Source: Ipomoea triloba
Taxonomy: Eukaryota; Streptophyta; Magnoliopsida; Solanales; Convolvulaceae
NCBI RefSeq assembly: GCF_003576645.1
Contig: NC_044925.1
Coordinates: 10,517,776 to 10,581,775, forward strand
Direction of reading: 5' to 3'
Length of the DNA stretch: 64,000 nt
The translations under genes were made by a program, and so were the position numbers. Positions 1 through 11,336 of the stretch are shown here, piece after piece. The number at the start of each line of letters is the position of its first letter. Position 1 is the first letter of the stretch. The notes under the pieces are model-generated. The model searched no databases. It was not told where the DNA came from and saw nothing but the letters and a program-made list of their open reading frames with translations.

Positions 1-279
1 AAAATAGATAAAAGCATAAAATATAGATAATAGAATATTTACAATAGAACTACGTAATATAGCAAAATTATTCAATTAGACTAGCAAATATAAAAGTGCA
101 TAAAAATAAAGCAATTAAACATGAAAGCATTAAAATAAATGAAAAGCAAATAAAAGTAAATAAAGAAATAAAGGTCGGAACCCCACGCATAGGGAACCTA
201 TTGTTCAGATGGGACAACCACTCAGTGTTAATGTTTCAAGGACTTCATTTCAAGAATCAAGAATCAAAGGGTCGGGAGG

Positions 280-1590
280 ATGAGTACTGCATCACTGATC
301 ACCAAACGAAGGAGGATTGAAGTGTCGGGCAAATTGAGCTTGAAGCTCCTAGATCATCCGTGCATTCTCCTCGACCTGTCTCCTTGTCTGGAGAATCTCC
401 TCATTTTGGGCACGCATATATGTCATTTGTTCATCATGGAGCTACCTGTGGAAGGCGTGAGAAGCCTCCCAATCCATTGAGGTCGGGCCACCGTGATGTG
501 CACTAGGCTCGCCTTGCTCCGGCGCTGCTGCGGTATCATCTTCCTCCTCGTCATCCTCATCAGAATCATCATCACCTCCTATATCAAGGGCATCATCTCC
601 TCCAAGCTTGAGATACATGGCGAAGAACTCACTCATAGAAAAGGCAATCATGGGGCCCTCATCCTTCTCACCTGCAAGGTGGTTTCCAAGGCCCAAACCC
701 TGGCACAATCTCGTCACAAAAGGTCCAATAAATACTGTTTGTACCTTTCTCTTCATCTGGGTTTGCAGTCATCTTTTTGCCTGGACTCCCATGTTAACAT
801 TGACACCATTCTCCATGCTCCACATGTAGAATAGGTCCTGTTTGTAAGCTTTGTTCCTGTTTGTTGTCCTTCCTGAGAGGTTCATCGCGAAAACCAATCT
901 GATGGCTTTCAGATAATTCTTGGAGATGAGCTTCGCTTTCAAATTGGATGAGTCAAATGCTGCATTGTTTGTAATCTCCCTCCAGTAATCCACATAATCC
1001 CTGTCGGTATCAAAGTCAGTCTTGAAATTCCTGAAGTAAGGCATGGTTACCTGAATCGCATCGTGAAAACCGAGGGCAACACCCAGATCGTTCACTGAGA
1101 TGTGGTAGCGATTACCGAATAGGCAAAATTTGATGGACTCCTTCGCATCGTTGGCCTTACGCCTTATGTCAAGTGTGGCCAAGAACTCGTAGGTAACAGG
1201 CGAGTAAGTCGGGCCTCGCCACTCAAATAATCTGCCCAGCTGGGGGTACCTCCTTAATCTGTTTACGCCCTCTGTGCAATCAAATTCTCGCAAAACATTT
1301 TGGTCAAAGAAACGGCCTTCGTTCAACCGTTTGCCTCTGTAGGTGTCCACCAAGGCTCTCTCCGTAGCCGTTAAATGTCGTAGGGATTGGGTGCCACGTT
1401 CTTGGGGAACGGGAGGAACATCTACTTGTGGTTGGTTTCTCGGCGGTTGAGCTCTTGTTCTTGATCTACTCGATTCGGCATGATCATGTTTTGCTTTCTT
1501 TGCCATTTCTTTATGCCCTCTCATCCTAAAAAATTTAGAGAATTTAAAAATAATGCACATAGTAATTGGTTTATTGTAATCAACTTCCAA
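280..1590 (-). pseudogene. ATHILA ORF-1-like retroelement protein, broken by stops
   Basis: The minus-strand frame opens at 1590, but the ATG at 1504-1506 is the likelier start because it begins a basic, Ser/Arg-rich stretch. It continues to a TGA at 769-771, resumes in the same frame to a TAG at 442-444, and runs on through another stop to a TGA near 291. The core reads like the extra protein of plant Athila retroelements: PVTYEFLATL followed by a stretch around CLFGNRYHISVNDLGVALGF. An acidic tract (DDDSDEDDEEEDD) lies in the second part. The function of this family is not established; it is often discussed as a possible env-like or accessory protein. It lies downstream of the gag/protease remains at 3233-5406 on the same strand, so I assign it to the same element. 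Only two or three stop mutations separate it from an open frame. Confidence 0.75.
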
Positions 1591-2556
1591 TAAGACACCA
1601 ATGATTTTAGCTAAAATTTCTTGTCAAGAATTGGGGAATTTCGAAAAAAAAATAAAAATAGAGGTAGGGATTTTCGAAAATTTTGCCATAGTCTCCACTA
1701 TATTTTGATCAATTTCCATCATAAAAATATTGACAATACAAGTCCAATATCACACACATGCTCAATTTCATAGTAAGATTATTCAATTTGAGAGTCAAAT
1801 AAGAAGTCAACTTAAAAGTCAAGAATTTCAAAAAGTCAACTTCATCTTCTTCCCCAAATTCAAGAATTAGGGTTTTAAGGTGAAAATTCAATTTCAACAA
1901 TGTAGCATGTGTAATGTCAAATTGATGGTATATAATGGTTCTATAACAAGTTTACACATCAATTCAATCATCAATTTCATAATCTAAACAAGAAATTAAG
2001 CAAACCCATTTGCATAACAATGGTGTTCATACTTGAGCTCAAAATTGAAATTCAATCCATCAATGCAATCATCAATAATGAAAGAAAACATTAAGGGATA
2101 GTTCTATGAAGCTTTATAAACCAATATAAACATTCAAATCATTCAAAAACATTCAAAGCATGGTAGGATAAATTCTCAACATTATAATCTTCCAAACTCA
2201 TGAATATTCATAAAAATAGGTAAAAGAGATGATTTTACCTTGTTGTTGATGTTTTTGACCTTTGGAAGATGAAAATAAATTAACTTTCTCAAACCTTAGA
2301 CTTGGGATAGTGTCTTGCGTGGAGAAGAAGAGGATTTTTGAGGTTTTAGGGTGGAATGGGTGTGGTTCGACCGAGAGAGGGGGGGGGGGTGTTAATCGTG
2401 ATGCAGCTTCACGTGTACCACACGCGTGGTGGTGCGCATGGTTGCGTACTGGAAATCAACCACGCGTACCACACGCGTGTTGCTTGCGTGGTCAGTCCAG
2501 TTTTGACCTTTATCTGGTTTTCGGGTTTTCTCCTTTACCTTCTGCCCAATTTTGAT
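1591..2556. other. AT-rich non-coding part of the Athila-type block
   Basis: No gene is seen. Most of it is A/T-rich simple sequence. From about 2395 to 2495 there is a cluster of inverted words built on CACGCGTG, ACCACACGCGTG and CACGTG. The same words recur at 6722-6805 inside the LTR of this element. The cluster may therefore be part of a degraded second LTR or a related U3 region, but I could not define its borders. Confidence 0.45.
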
Positions 2557-2561
2557 CTTTC

Positions 2562-3038
2562 TGTGGATCTCCCCATGACTGCCGGGTCTCGAATCGAGCA
2601 GGGGCTGAACTCGGCCAACCTTGCCGACGCCCAACAATCCCCCTCCCAGCACCTGCATCAACCTTTGATCACCAAGCCCAGCTATACAGCATGCCTGACT
2701 CGGTCCGCCTGACCTACGCCCACATCCCACCTGGGACTGGACTCGGCTTTCGCCTCGCCATCGATTCGAACCCGTGACCTCGGCTCTAATACCAATTGTG
2801 GATCTCAGCGCTGCACTATGCTTACTTCCCAGGGGTCACCCACCCCGTGACTGTTGGAAGTCAAGCACGCTTAACCACAGAGTTCTTTGGCTATCTGGTT
2901 GCCATATCCTACTTAAAATCAATTGGTGATAGGTAGGTGGACATTAACCATTTAACCACATCCCTCCATGGTAAGCCACAGCGCCACGTCTCGAATCGAG
3001 CAGGGGCTGAACTCGGCCAACCTTGCCGACGCCCAACA
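2562..3038 (-). mobile_element. Cassandra-type miniature LTR retroelement (TRIM)
   Basis: The element is bounded by the 5-bp direct repeat CTTTC (2557-2561 and 3039-3043). Both ends carry LTR copies that start TGTTGGGCG and end CCACA on the minus strand. The 5' LTR (2797-3038, 242 bp) contains a 5S-rRNA-like segment, the hallmark of Cassandra. The 3' LTR (2562-2636) is only 75 bp: its first and last bases match, but the 5S-like part is replaced by about 14 unrelated bases. The primer site TGGTATTAGAGC (2783-2794 read in reverse) has one mismatch to the initiator-Met tRNA complement. A purine tract GGGAGGGGGAT lies just before the 3' LTR. The internal part is about 160 bp and non-coding, so mobility would depend on another element. 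Confidence 0.87.
2805..2910 (-). promoter_or_regulatory. 5S-rRNA-derived segment inside the Cassandra LTR
   Basis: Read on the minus strand it holds the 5S A-box word AAGCGTGCTTG and the C-box-like GGGTGACCCCTGGGAAGT, in the order and rough spacing of plant 5S rRNA. The part between and the 5' part are diverged. In Cassandra elements this segment is known to resemble the RNA polymerase III internal promoter. It is not a true 5S gene: it lies within an LTR flanked by primer site and target duplication and lacks good matches at both ends. Confidence 0.75.
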
Positions 3039-3232
3039 CTTTCCATTGCATTTTTTCGGTCTTAAAACCTATAAATTAGTCTCCGAAAACATTGCACCAA
3101 GTAGGCTACTAACAAAATCATTAAAAAGAAAGCGTAAAAATAAACATAAGACAATTTATTTAACCTTGGGTTGCCTCCCAAGTAGCGCCACAGTTTACGT
3201 CTTTGGCTAGACTCATCATACCTTTTCTTTCT

Positions 3233-5406
3233 TCAGCCATATTCCTTTGTAGTGGGTTGAAAGCATTTTGGTACCCACGTGTTTTTCCAGATCAGCTTCT
3301 CATTCTTCCATTTTGGTTTTGTTTTGGCCCTTGTCTTGACCATTGCATTCACTTCTTCATCCTTCTCTTCTATTCTCTCTTTTCCTTCCTTATTGGCTAG
3401 TCCATCGAACCTCAAGGTGATTTCCCCTGAGCTAACATCTATGCGGGCATGACAAGTGGCCAAGAATGGTCTACCAAGTATCAAAGAGCCATGGGGCTCA
3501 TTTTCTCCCATTCAACAAACTATGAAATCAATGGGCACAAGAAATTTTCCTATTCTCACTAGCACATCTTCTGCCAAGTCTTCCAGATACCGTGTGGTTC
3601 CGTCAGCTAAGCAAAGCGTCAGCCTCGTCGGTTTCAGACTTGGTAAATTCAATTTCTCAAAGAAACTAGAAGACATAACATTGATCGAAGCTCTGAGATC
3701 GGCTAAAGCATTTTGAAAATCCATGTTCTGTATCGAACAAGGGATCACTAAGGCTCCTGGGTCACCCTTCTTTACGGGGTAACCCGTGGTCAAACAAGCC
3801 GATGACTCTTTGCTTAAGCAAGCATAATTATCGCAATCGTCTTCTTCAAACAACTCACGGCATTGCTTATTAACGAAAAATTTACGAATAAAAGCATTAA
3901 GTGTACCTCCCTTTGCCGTTTCTTTCTCTTTCGAAGTTTTGGTCTTGCCTTGTTGCAATTCATCTCTTTGGTTATCAGAAGTGATTTTTCCTTCTTTTTT
4001 CTTCATTGAAATTTTGGAAGAAGCATTTGCAGTGTTTGATTCAAGATTTGGACTACAAGAGGTAGTCTCTTCCTCCTTTCCCTTTTTCTTGCATTGGCAT
4101 ATTCCACAAATGACATCCATCGGATCACATCCTTCATGTCTTTCTTCCCTTGCATCGATCGCATTAACTCTCTCCTTCTGGTTATTTTCTGTGTTACTGG
4201 GGAGCTGTCCGTAGTGTCTCTCAGACATCATTTTGAACATTTGAGAAATTTGGTTTTCGATCGTCTTGAGAGTGGCCTTCGGTTCTTGCCTAAGACTCGA
4301 GATTTCCTGTCTGATTTCTTGGGTAATCTCCTGCTTTAGATTTGCTCGATCATTTTTCAGTTCCATAATCGTCCTAGTAAGTCTTTCATCCACATCTCGG
4401 ATATCGTCCCTTCTCTGTTGAGTAAAATCAAGTTGAGAGTTGTATTGCGGTTTGAACTGGGTCATCTGGCCTCCACTGCCTTGATTCTGACCATACATGA
4501 GTCTTCCTTTTTCATTTTGTCCGTAGGTAGGCTTGTTTCCATAGTTATACTGTCCTCGCGCTTGATATGCATCATTGTTGTTGTTCCATCCTTACCCTGC
4601 TTCCAATTGTTATTCGGTCTCTGATTTCCTCCATAAGCATTATAGTTGGAGTTCCTTTGATAGTCCACTGCCTCAACCTGCTCGGAAGCAGACAGTGAAG
4701 TGCAGATATTCGTATCATGTGGTCCTCCACATATATTACTGTACAGTGCCAAAGCCATGTAAGGCTTGGGTTTTCCTTCCATTTTCTCCACCATCGCCTG
4801 TAACTTCTTAATCTCATGATTCATTGCTTCAATCTTCGCCTCGCTTGCCACATGACTGTGGATCTCATACATGCCTCCGTTCATAAACTCTCGATGTAGC
4901 TACTGCCATGATCTGAAGTGGTTATCATCTTGACTCTCCAACCAGCGTGCTGCCTCTCCAATAACTGAAAATGGGAATAGCTTGAGTCTAATAATCTCTT
5001 CACTAACTCCTTCCTGTCTGTACATACCACATGCTCTTATAAACCTGATGATGTGCGCATTAGGATCTTCCGATGGCAATCCTAAGTATTGGCTATTTTG
5101 GACCAAAGTGAGTATGGTTGGATGTACATGGAAGTTGACATTTTCCATCGGTGGTACATAGATCGAATTGTGCATATTGAAGTCCGGAGTCATATAATCG
5201 GCGATTGATCTTTGCTGTTCTTGAGGTATTCCATAGTAATTTTCTTCTCGTATGTGCTCTTGTGGATTCACTCTATTAACTTGTGGCTCTTCCAAAATTG
5301 GTTCTTCATGATTAATCGGTCCTGGTAGATTAACTGCTACAGGGGGTGGGTTTGGTATAGTTGATCTTCTCCCTGGGGGATTTCTTGTTGCGCTTGACGA
5401 GGCCAT
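3233..5406 (-). pseudogene. Athila-type gag and protease remains
   Basis: From an ATG at 5404-5406 the frame gives a retroelement gag N-terminus with SEDPNAHIIRFIRAC and GEAARWLESQDD. It meets a TAG at 4900-4902 and resumes in the same frame (MNGGMYEIHSHVASEAK). A frameshift near 4500-4590 leads to the next part (4498 to 3512), whose end is a retropepsin-like domain. Where the family has ALxDLGAS, this copy has ALADLRAS, so the active-site Gly is Arg. A TGA at 3512-3514 interrupts the frame before LILGRPFLATCHARIDV (3511-3233), the usual protease C-terminal segment. Part of gag between RWLESQ and the Met-rich segment appears deleted. No reverse transcriptase or integrase follows. It belongs with the LTR at 5703-6954 and primer site at 5683-5699. 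Confidence 0.8.
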
Positions 5407-5682
5407 CTGTGATTTTTGGATGCTTTTCTTCTGAGTTGCTCTATTGATTTATGGAATATAAGGGAATAAACCTTGATTTCCTTTTGCACACGTGTGCATT
5501 CACCTGTTAAGATTATCAATGAAGCAAATAGTCCACAATTGACTAAAAGTAGTCAATTGGGTAAGTGACTAGAACAAGTAAAATAGAAAATAAAACAAAA
5601 CAAAATGGTATGGATTAACAATGCTCAAATCTTCACAATCATTCAATCAAAATAAACAAAACATTTGACAACCTATTGCCTT

Positions 5683-5699
5683 CCCCGGCAACGGCGCCA
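5683..5699 (-). other. Primer binding site (tRNA-Asp)
   Basis: On the minus strand the 17 bases TGGCGCCGTTGCCGGGG are the exact complement of the plant tRNA-Asp 3' end, the primer used by Athila-type elements. The site lies three bases from the LTR end at 5703 and about 280 bases upstream of the gag start. Confidence 0.85.
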
Positions 5700-5702
5700 T
5701 TT

Positions 5703-6954
5703 TGACGGAATGCAGTTTTGGGTAGGGTGAATTGTCAAAAGAAATGTGAATGTGATAAAACGGAAAGTCTGTGACTCCCGAGTGTTGGTCTCGAAGGAAG
5801 GACGTGGAGGTGTGTCAAGTGTTTGTGTGTTCAAATGATTGAGTCATGGATAGATTTGAGTGTGGGTGTAGTCGTGGTGAATGCAGATTTGAAGGTGTAG
5901 AGGTTCATAAGGTTGTGTAAGGGTGAAAGTAAAACATATATGAGTAAAGAAATGTAAGAAAGTAAGGGATTGGATAGTGCTCATCTATGTTGCATCCTAG
6001 TGTGTCTAAGGCAACGGATAAACGGAGCAAAGATGTTGGCTATTCAGGAGTGTCTTCTTAGTCCACTTCCACCTCTGTGTACTAGGGCTTCTTGTACTTC
6101 GGAGTGCCTTTAAGCAACCAAACTGGTAAGAGACATTTTATCAAACACTTTAGCTACACACTTTCCTACTATTCTTAAGAAGTCCATAGGATCTATGATT
6201 GTCATAAAGCTTTCAATCCTAACTCTAATCAAAGACAAGAAAGAGTCAAGAGCTTAATCTCTCATCTAGATTGGCCAAATCCAAGCAAGATATCATCAAA
6301 ACAATCAATAGACAAGAATAGAAATTCCAACAATCCAAGCAATTAGATCCAAAATAAGACATAAGATCATCACACTAGCAACATATCTTCACACAATCCA
6401 AACCCTAGATTAAACTAGCCACTCATGATCATGAATTCAAAGAAAATAGCTAATTCAATCCAAGAACAAAATAATGAAAATGAAATAGATTAAGATATAA
6501 TAGAGATCACCTAGTAATGAAATGTTTCTTCAATCCAAGCTTGTTGTCTTCCTTACAAGGTGAAATTGCTAAGCTAAAAGTATCCTAAAAACTAAGAGAT
6601 GAATATTGTAAGAAGGAGGAACTCCTCAAATTGGAAAAGGGAAAAGCCTCCTCTGAAATTCTATCAAGGGGCCTTAAATAGTCTCCGAAATTTCGCCCTA
6701 GAATAATTCTCACGCAGTGTTCCATCCACGCCTCCCACACGCGTGGTTGCATGCGTGGTTGGCTACTGGAATGTTGCCACGCGCACCAACACGCGTGTGG
6801 GCTTCATTCCAGGTCCTTCGGGGCTCCAGACTTGCTCGGTTTGCTTCTTAAGCTCGTTCTTTGTTCCTAATAGCTCCCGGGACCTCTATACTGTCTCAAA
6901 TTATGCCAAAGGTAGCTTTGTGTGCGCTTAACGAATTTAAAGCACAAGTCATCA
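5703..6954 (-). repeat. 5' LTR of the Athila-type element
   Basis: Its 3' end is fixed by the primer site; on the plus strand it opens TGACGGAATGC. The other end is less certain. I place it at about 6954, where GTCATCA resembles the GACATATCA that ends the LTR of the related element at 39220. It is non-coding, with CACGCGTG-type inverted words at 6722-6805. The partner 3' LTR was not found and probably lies left of the window. Confidence 0.55.
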
Positions 6955-7733
6955 TAAAATTATTATTTAAGGATACTGAAAACGCTATAAAGCACCCTAG
7001 TTTATACTCAAATAATGGGTATCTTGGGAGCTTATCACTAGGTGATAGAGGCGTGTGGACGAGTAGGCATTCTGCCCGTGCTAGCAGGTTAAAATGTACT
7101 TAATCAATCAGCACCACTGGAGGAAGATAGGCACACTGCCTTATAGACTAATGATCATTCCATGCGCTCGAAGGGCCACACACCTAGTCGAAGCAGGTCG
7201 GTTCGACCAGTCCGTTCACGGCTTAGACCTACAACTCCCGTCAAGTTAGTCACGGACTGGGCGGTCGAGCCCGACGTTGCTCATCTACCCAACCAGGAGG
7301 GGGGGTTAGGGAGCACTCTGTCGTAGGACTTAGGCAGGACAATTTGCGTAGGCGCACGACCAACCGAGTGTGATCAGGAGGCCGTGGCCGATGACATAGA
7401 AAGTAGCGGGGAGAAACCAATCATGAGAGCGCACACCCAGTCTAGTGTTGCAGAACTGGTGAAGGAAATTAGATATTTGTGACGGAAGGTAGATGAGAGG
7501 AAAATGCCTATTGCTAAACCCTTTCTAACTGATTCTCCCTTCACGACAGAGATATTGGATTACAAAGCCCCTCCAAATTTTAAGCTGATTAAGATCACGT
7601 GATGGTTCTGGGGACCCGCGCTATCGGCGCTGCTAGCCCGTTGATCTGTCGAGCATTCTTTCCTACGCTTACTGGCTCTACATAGACGTGGTTCTCGGGC
7701 TTACTGCTACGATCAATTGCTAACTTCGAAAAG
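6955..7733 (+). other. Degraded 5' part of a Ty3/gypsy element, no intact gene
   Basis: From 7261 the sequence is the first half of a tandem repeat whose second copy starts at 8314, and it leads into the gag fragment at 7734. Stretches such as the one at 7440-7500 translate like the linker before gag but carry stops. 6955-7260 shows no recognisable gene and may contain the 5' leader of this element. I found no convincing LTR or primer site. Confidence 0.4.
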
Positions 7734-9271
7734 ATGGTCGAGCCGTTCTTAACGCATTATGCAGGTAGTATGAAGCCCAAGAAGCAATTTTCAGACTTGG
7801 CCTGGGTACGTCAAGATGAAGGGGAAAACCTGCGAATTTATTTGGCACGCTGGCAGAAAGACGTCCATGCGATAGAAGGGGGATGGGATGACAAGACAAC
7901 CCTGACTTTCTTTCTAGAATCTTTGCACGCCAACGGGCAATATAGTAAGATGCGTGATGAGAATCCTTGGATTTATGCTCAGGCTATTCAAAGGGCCAAT
8001 CAACTCGCTGACATAGAGGAGGCGGTCAAGCAGAAGAGAAAGCAGTCAGGTTCAACGTCAAAGCGCTCCCAGCTAGAGGACTCACGTAGTAGTCGGCCGG
8101 AGGAAGAGACGGTTGGACGAGTGTCTACCCACCGAGTACATAACAGGCTAGGGTGAAGTGGTTATCGCCCGCCAGCGCAGCCCGTCCACGAGTCCGAGGG
8201 CAGTTACCACCACCGCCACTGGTGCGACCGGGGGATAATCTGCAAGTCTTAGATTCGAATACGACCCCGTACTATTATTATCATCGAAACAACTCGCATA
8301 CAATAGAAATTGGGCGGTCGAACCCGACGTTGCTCATCTACCCAACCAGGAGGGGGGCAGGGAGCACTCTGTCGCAGGACTTAGGCAGGACTATTTGCGC
8401 AGGCGCACGGCCAACTGAGTGTGACCGGGAGGCCGTGGCCGATGACTTAGAAAGTAGCAGGGAGAAACCAATCAGTAGAGTGCGCACCCAACCTAGTGTT
8501 GCAGAATTGGTGAAGGAAAATAGAGATTTGTGACGGAAGGTAGATGAGAGGGAAAGGCCGATTGCTAAACTCTTTCTAACCGATTCTCCCTTCACGATAG
8601 AGATATTGGATTACAAAGCCCCTCCAAATTTTAAGCTGATTGAGATCACGTGATGGTTCCAGGGACCCGCACTATCAGCACTGCTGACCCGTTGATCTGT
8701 CGAGCATTCTTTCCTACGCTTACTAGCCCTGCGCAGAGGTAGTTCTCAGGCTTGTTGCTACGATCAATTGCTAGCTTTGAAAAGATGATCGAGCCGTTCT
8801 TGACGCATTATGCAGGTAGTATGAAGCCCAAGAAGCAATTATCAAATTTGGCCTGGATACGTCAAGATGAAGGGGAAAACTTGCGAATTTATTTGGCACG
8901 CTGGCAGTAAGAGGTCCATGCGATAGAAGGAGGATGGGATGACAAGACAACCCTGACTTTCTTTCTAGTATCTTTGCACGCCAACGGGCAAGCAGAAGAG
9001 AAAGCAGTCAGGTTCAGCATCAAAGCGCCCCTAGGTAGAGGACTCGCGTAGTAGTCGGCTAGAGGGAGCGAAGGTTGGACGAGTGATTACCCACCGAGTA
9101 CATGACAGGCTAGGGTCAAGTGGTTATCGCCCGCCAGCGCAGCCCGTCCACGAGGTCCGAGCGTAATTACCACCACCGCCACTGGTGCGACCGGGGGATA
9201 ATTCGCAAGTCTTAGATTCAAATACAACCCCGTACTATTATTATCATCGAAACAACTCGCACACAATAGAA
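7261..9271 (+). repeat. Direct tandem duplication of a gag segment, period 1053 bp
   Basis: Copy 1 spans 7261-8313 and copy 2 spans 8314 to about 9271. Both start GCGGTCGA and run through the same gag coding stretch to ACTCGCA-ACAATAGAA. Copy 2 lacks an 89-bp block, at about 8990, that copy 1 keeps; the two ends of the lost block share CAA. The copies differ at many single positions, so the duplication is old and is not an assembly artefact. Confidence 0.85.
7734..8156 (+). pseudogene. Ty3/gypsy gag fragment (probably TAT lineage)
   Basis: This 140-codon open stretch encodes a retrotransposon gag core: GSMKPKKQFSDLAWVRQDEG, then LRIYLARWQKDV, FFLESLHANG and the QRANQLADIEEA helix. It lacks a natural start and a nucleocapsid zinc knuckle. 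A second, more damaged version occurs at about 8787-9120 in the duplicated copy, with a stop after LARWQ and the 89-bp deletion. The following protease and reverse transcriptase remains are on the same strand. The DNA is more GC-rich than the surroundings, as is common for this lineage. Confidence 0.75.
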
Positions 9272-9639
9272 GACTGAGAGGTCTTGAATGCTGAGCTCGA
9301 GAAGCTTATTTAGCATTGCCGTCTGGCCAATCAGTGGCTTCGTCCAGGCTCGCTGTGGCATCGCAATAATGCACCCCGACCAACTAACAAAGCGGCGGAT
9401 ATGGGCAAGCAACTTACTGTCGAAGAAGAAGGTGATAGGGAGTCAGTCATTAACTTGTAGGCAGTTCAGAAGGGGGAGATACGACAGGTGTTTGGAAAGC
9501 TTGGGCTAGACAGTTGTATGTGGGGGCGATCGCCACTCAGCAGTCCAACCAGAAGTAAGCCTATCGAGAGCCCAATATTTTCACTTGTGACGACCTGCCT
9601 CGAGGCCCGACTCCCCACCGAGATGCTTTGGTTATTGCG

Positions 9640-10163
9640 ATGGACGTCCAAGGAACGATGGTCAAAAGAATCTTGGTCGATATGAGTAGTACTGTAAACA
9701 TCTTGTATTTGGTGACTTATAAAAAGCTAGGACTGCCAATGAAGTGATTATGCCAGTCAAGACCCCGTTAGCCGGGTTCACTGGTGATTCAAATGATGCT
9801 GAGGGCTCTACGCCACTGATAGTCGAGTTGGGAACCTGGCCTCATGTGAGAAAGATAGACATGGAATTTGTGGTGGTTAGTCTAGAATGTGCACATAACG
9901 TGATCCTCAATCGACCAGGCCCAAAGGATTCGGGCGCCCTAATTTCTATTGAGCACCTATGCATGAAGTTCCGCACACTGATTGGCATTTGTATAGTGCG
10001 ACGTGATCAAAAGATGGCTAGAAGTTGTTATTTACAGGCCTGTCAAAAGGTAGGAGAGAAGGACCTACGAATAAATACTATCGCCCACCAGGCCGAGGAG
10101 AAAACAGTTAAGCGCCTAGAGCCAGCAGTCGAGCTAGAAGAGATTATACTTGACCTTGAGTGA
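9640..10163 (+). pseudogene. Ty3/gypsy aspartic protease domain, inactive
   Basis: The translation of 9640-9740 gives an MDVQGTMVKRILVDMSSTVNILY stretch in which the expected catalytic Asp-Thr-Gly-Ser is Asp-Met-Ser-Ser. After a stop and a frameshift near 9745, the frame 9744-10163 continues with TPLAGFTGDSNDAEGS, ELGTWPHVRKIDMEFVVV and HNVILNRPGPKDSGALIS, then ISIEHLCMKF and ARSCYLQACQK. The order matches the protease to RT linker of TAT-type elements. Loss of the DTG motif means no protease activity. Confidence 0.75.
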
Positions 10164-10859
10164 TTAACTGATCCCACAAAGTAGGTAGTCATCCAAGTGC
10201 TGAAGACTTCAAAGAAATATTTTCCTAGGGGCCCGAGGATATGCCGGGGGTGGATCATGCTATTATCACCCACTGGTTAATGATTGACCCTGGACTCAAG
10301 CCTATTGCTAAAAAAGGCGATACCCGTCAAATGACCGCCACAATTTTGTTAAGAAAAAAGTAGACACGCAGTTGGCAGTTGGTCATATTTGAGAAGTCAA
10401 GAACCCCGACTGGCTGGCCAACATGGTGTTGGTGCCTAAGCCGTCGGACTTGGATGACCATCTTCTTAGTGGGATCAATCAGCGTGGTGTTGGTGAATGT
10501 GCGTTGACAACATGGACCAACTTAAATAAAGCTTGCCCGAAAGGACAAGTTTCCTCTTCCTTGCATTGATGAGCGAGTTGATGAGAAGGCTGCTTGCGCC
10601 TTACTAAGCTTCATAGACGCCTTCCTGGACTACCACTAGATCTTTATGCACGAGGAAGACTACCTTCAGTACTTTGGATGGGGTCTATTGTTATAGAGTG
10701 ATGCCCTTTTGTTTGAAAAACTCGAGGGCCACCTATATGCGTATGGTAGCCAGGTTATTTAAGAGCCTGATAGGCAAATTAATGGCTGCCTACGTGGATA
10801 ACAAGCTGGTCAAGACACTACTACAGAAAAAGGATACTACGTCGCCCATTCAAAGTCGG

Positions 10860-11032
10860 TTTTTGACAAACCGATGTTATATGTTAATAAAATAAAGAAA
10901 AAATAATATAAATTATTTACGACGTCGGTTCATGGCAAAAACCGACGTCGTATGTTTCAAAATTTTTTTTTAAAAAAAAATTAAAGATATACGACGTCAG
11001 TTCTAGATAGAACCAACGTTGTATGTTCTAAA
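10860..11032. repeat. CACTA left subterminal palindromic repeats, first part
   Basis: At least two hairpin-forming units occur, at about 10917-10953 and 10989-11025. Each is a palindrome built on TACGACGTCGGTT and AACCGACGTCGTA with a short loop. The left zone is cut at 11033 by the mariner element and continues at 15077. Such repeats are the transposase-binding regions of CACTA elements. Confidence 0.8.
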
Positions 11033-11336
11033 TACTCCCTCCGTCCCATTTTATCTGTCCTACTTTCCTTTTTAGTTTGTCCCATAATGTTGTCCATTTT
11101 CCTAAACTACACACCACTATCATTCTACTTTTCCAATTTTGCCCTTATGTTTATTTCATACTTTTATGTTAATTTATTGTACTTTGTACTATGTAATACT
11201 TGTTGTAGTCAAAATGATAAGACTATTTTTACTCATTTACATACTTCTCTACTCTTTATTTAACAAACCAAGATGCTCCGCAATTTTGTTCTTGAATTTT
11301 AATTTTTCATTCTTAATGAGCTAAATTAAGGAAAAA

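Noticed and set aside
2805..2910. A 5S rRNA gene
   Set aside because: Only internal promoter-like parts match. The segment is inside an LTR of a flanked Cassandra element.
5683..5699. A tRNA-Asp gene end, also at 37715-37731
   Set aside because: Only the last 17 bases of the tRNA are present, next to LTR ends, so these are primer binding sites.
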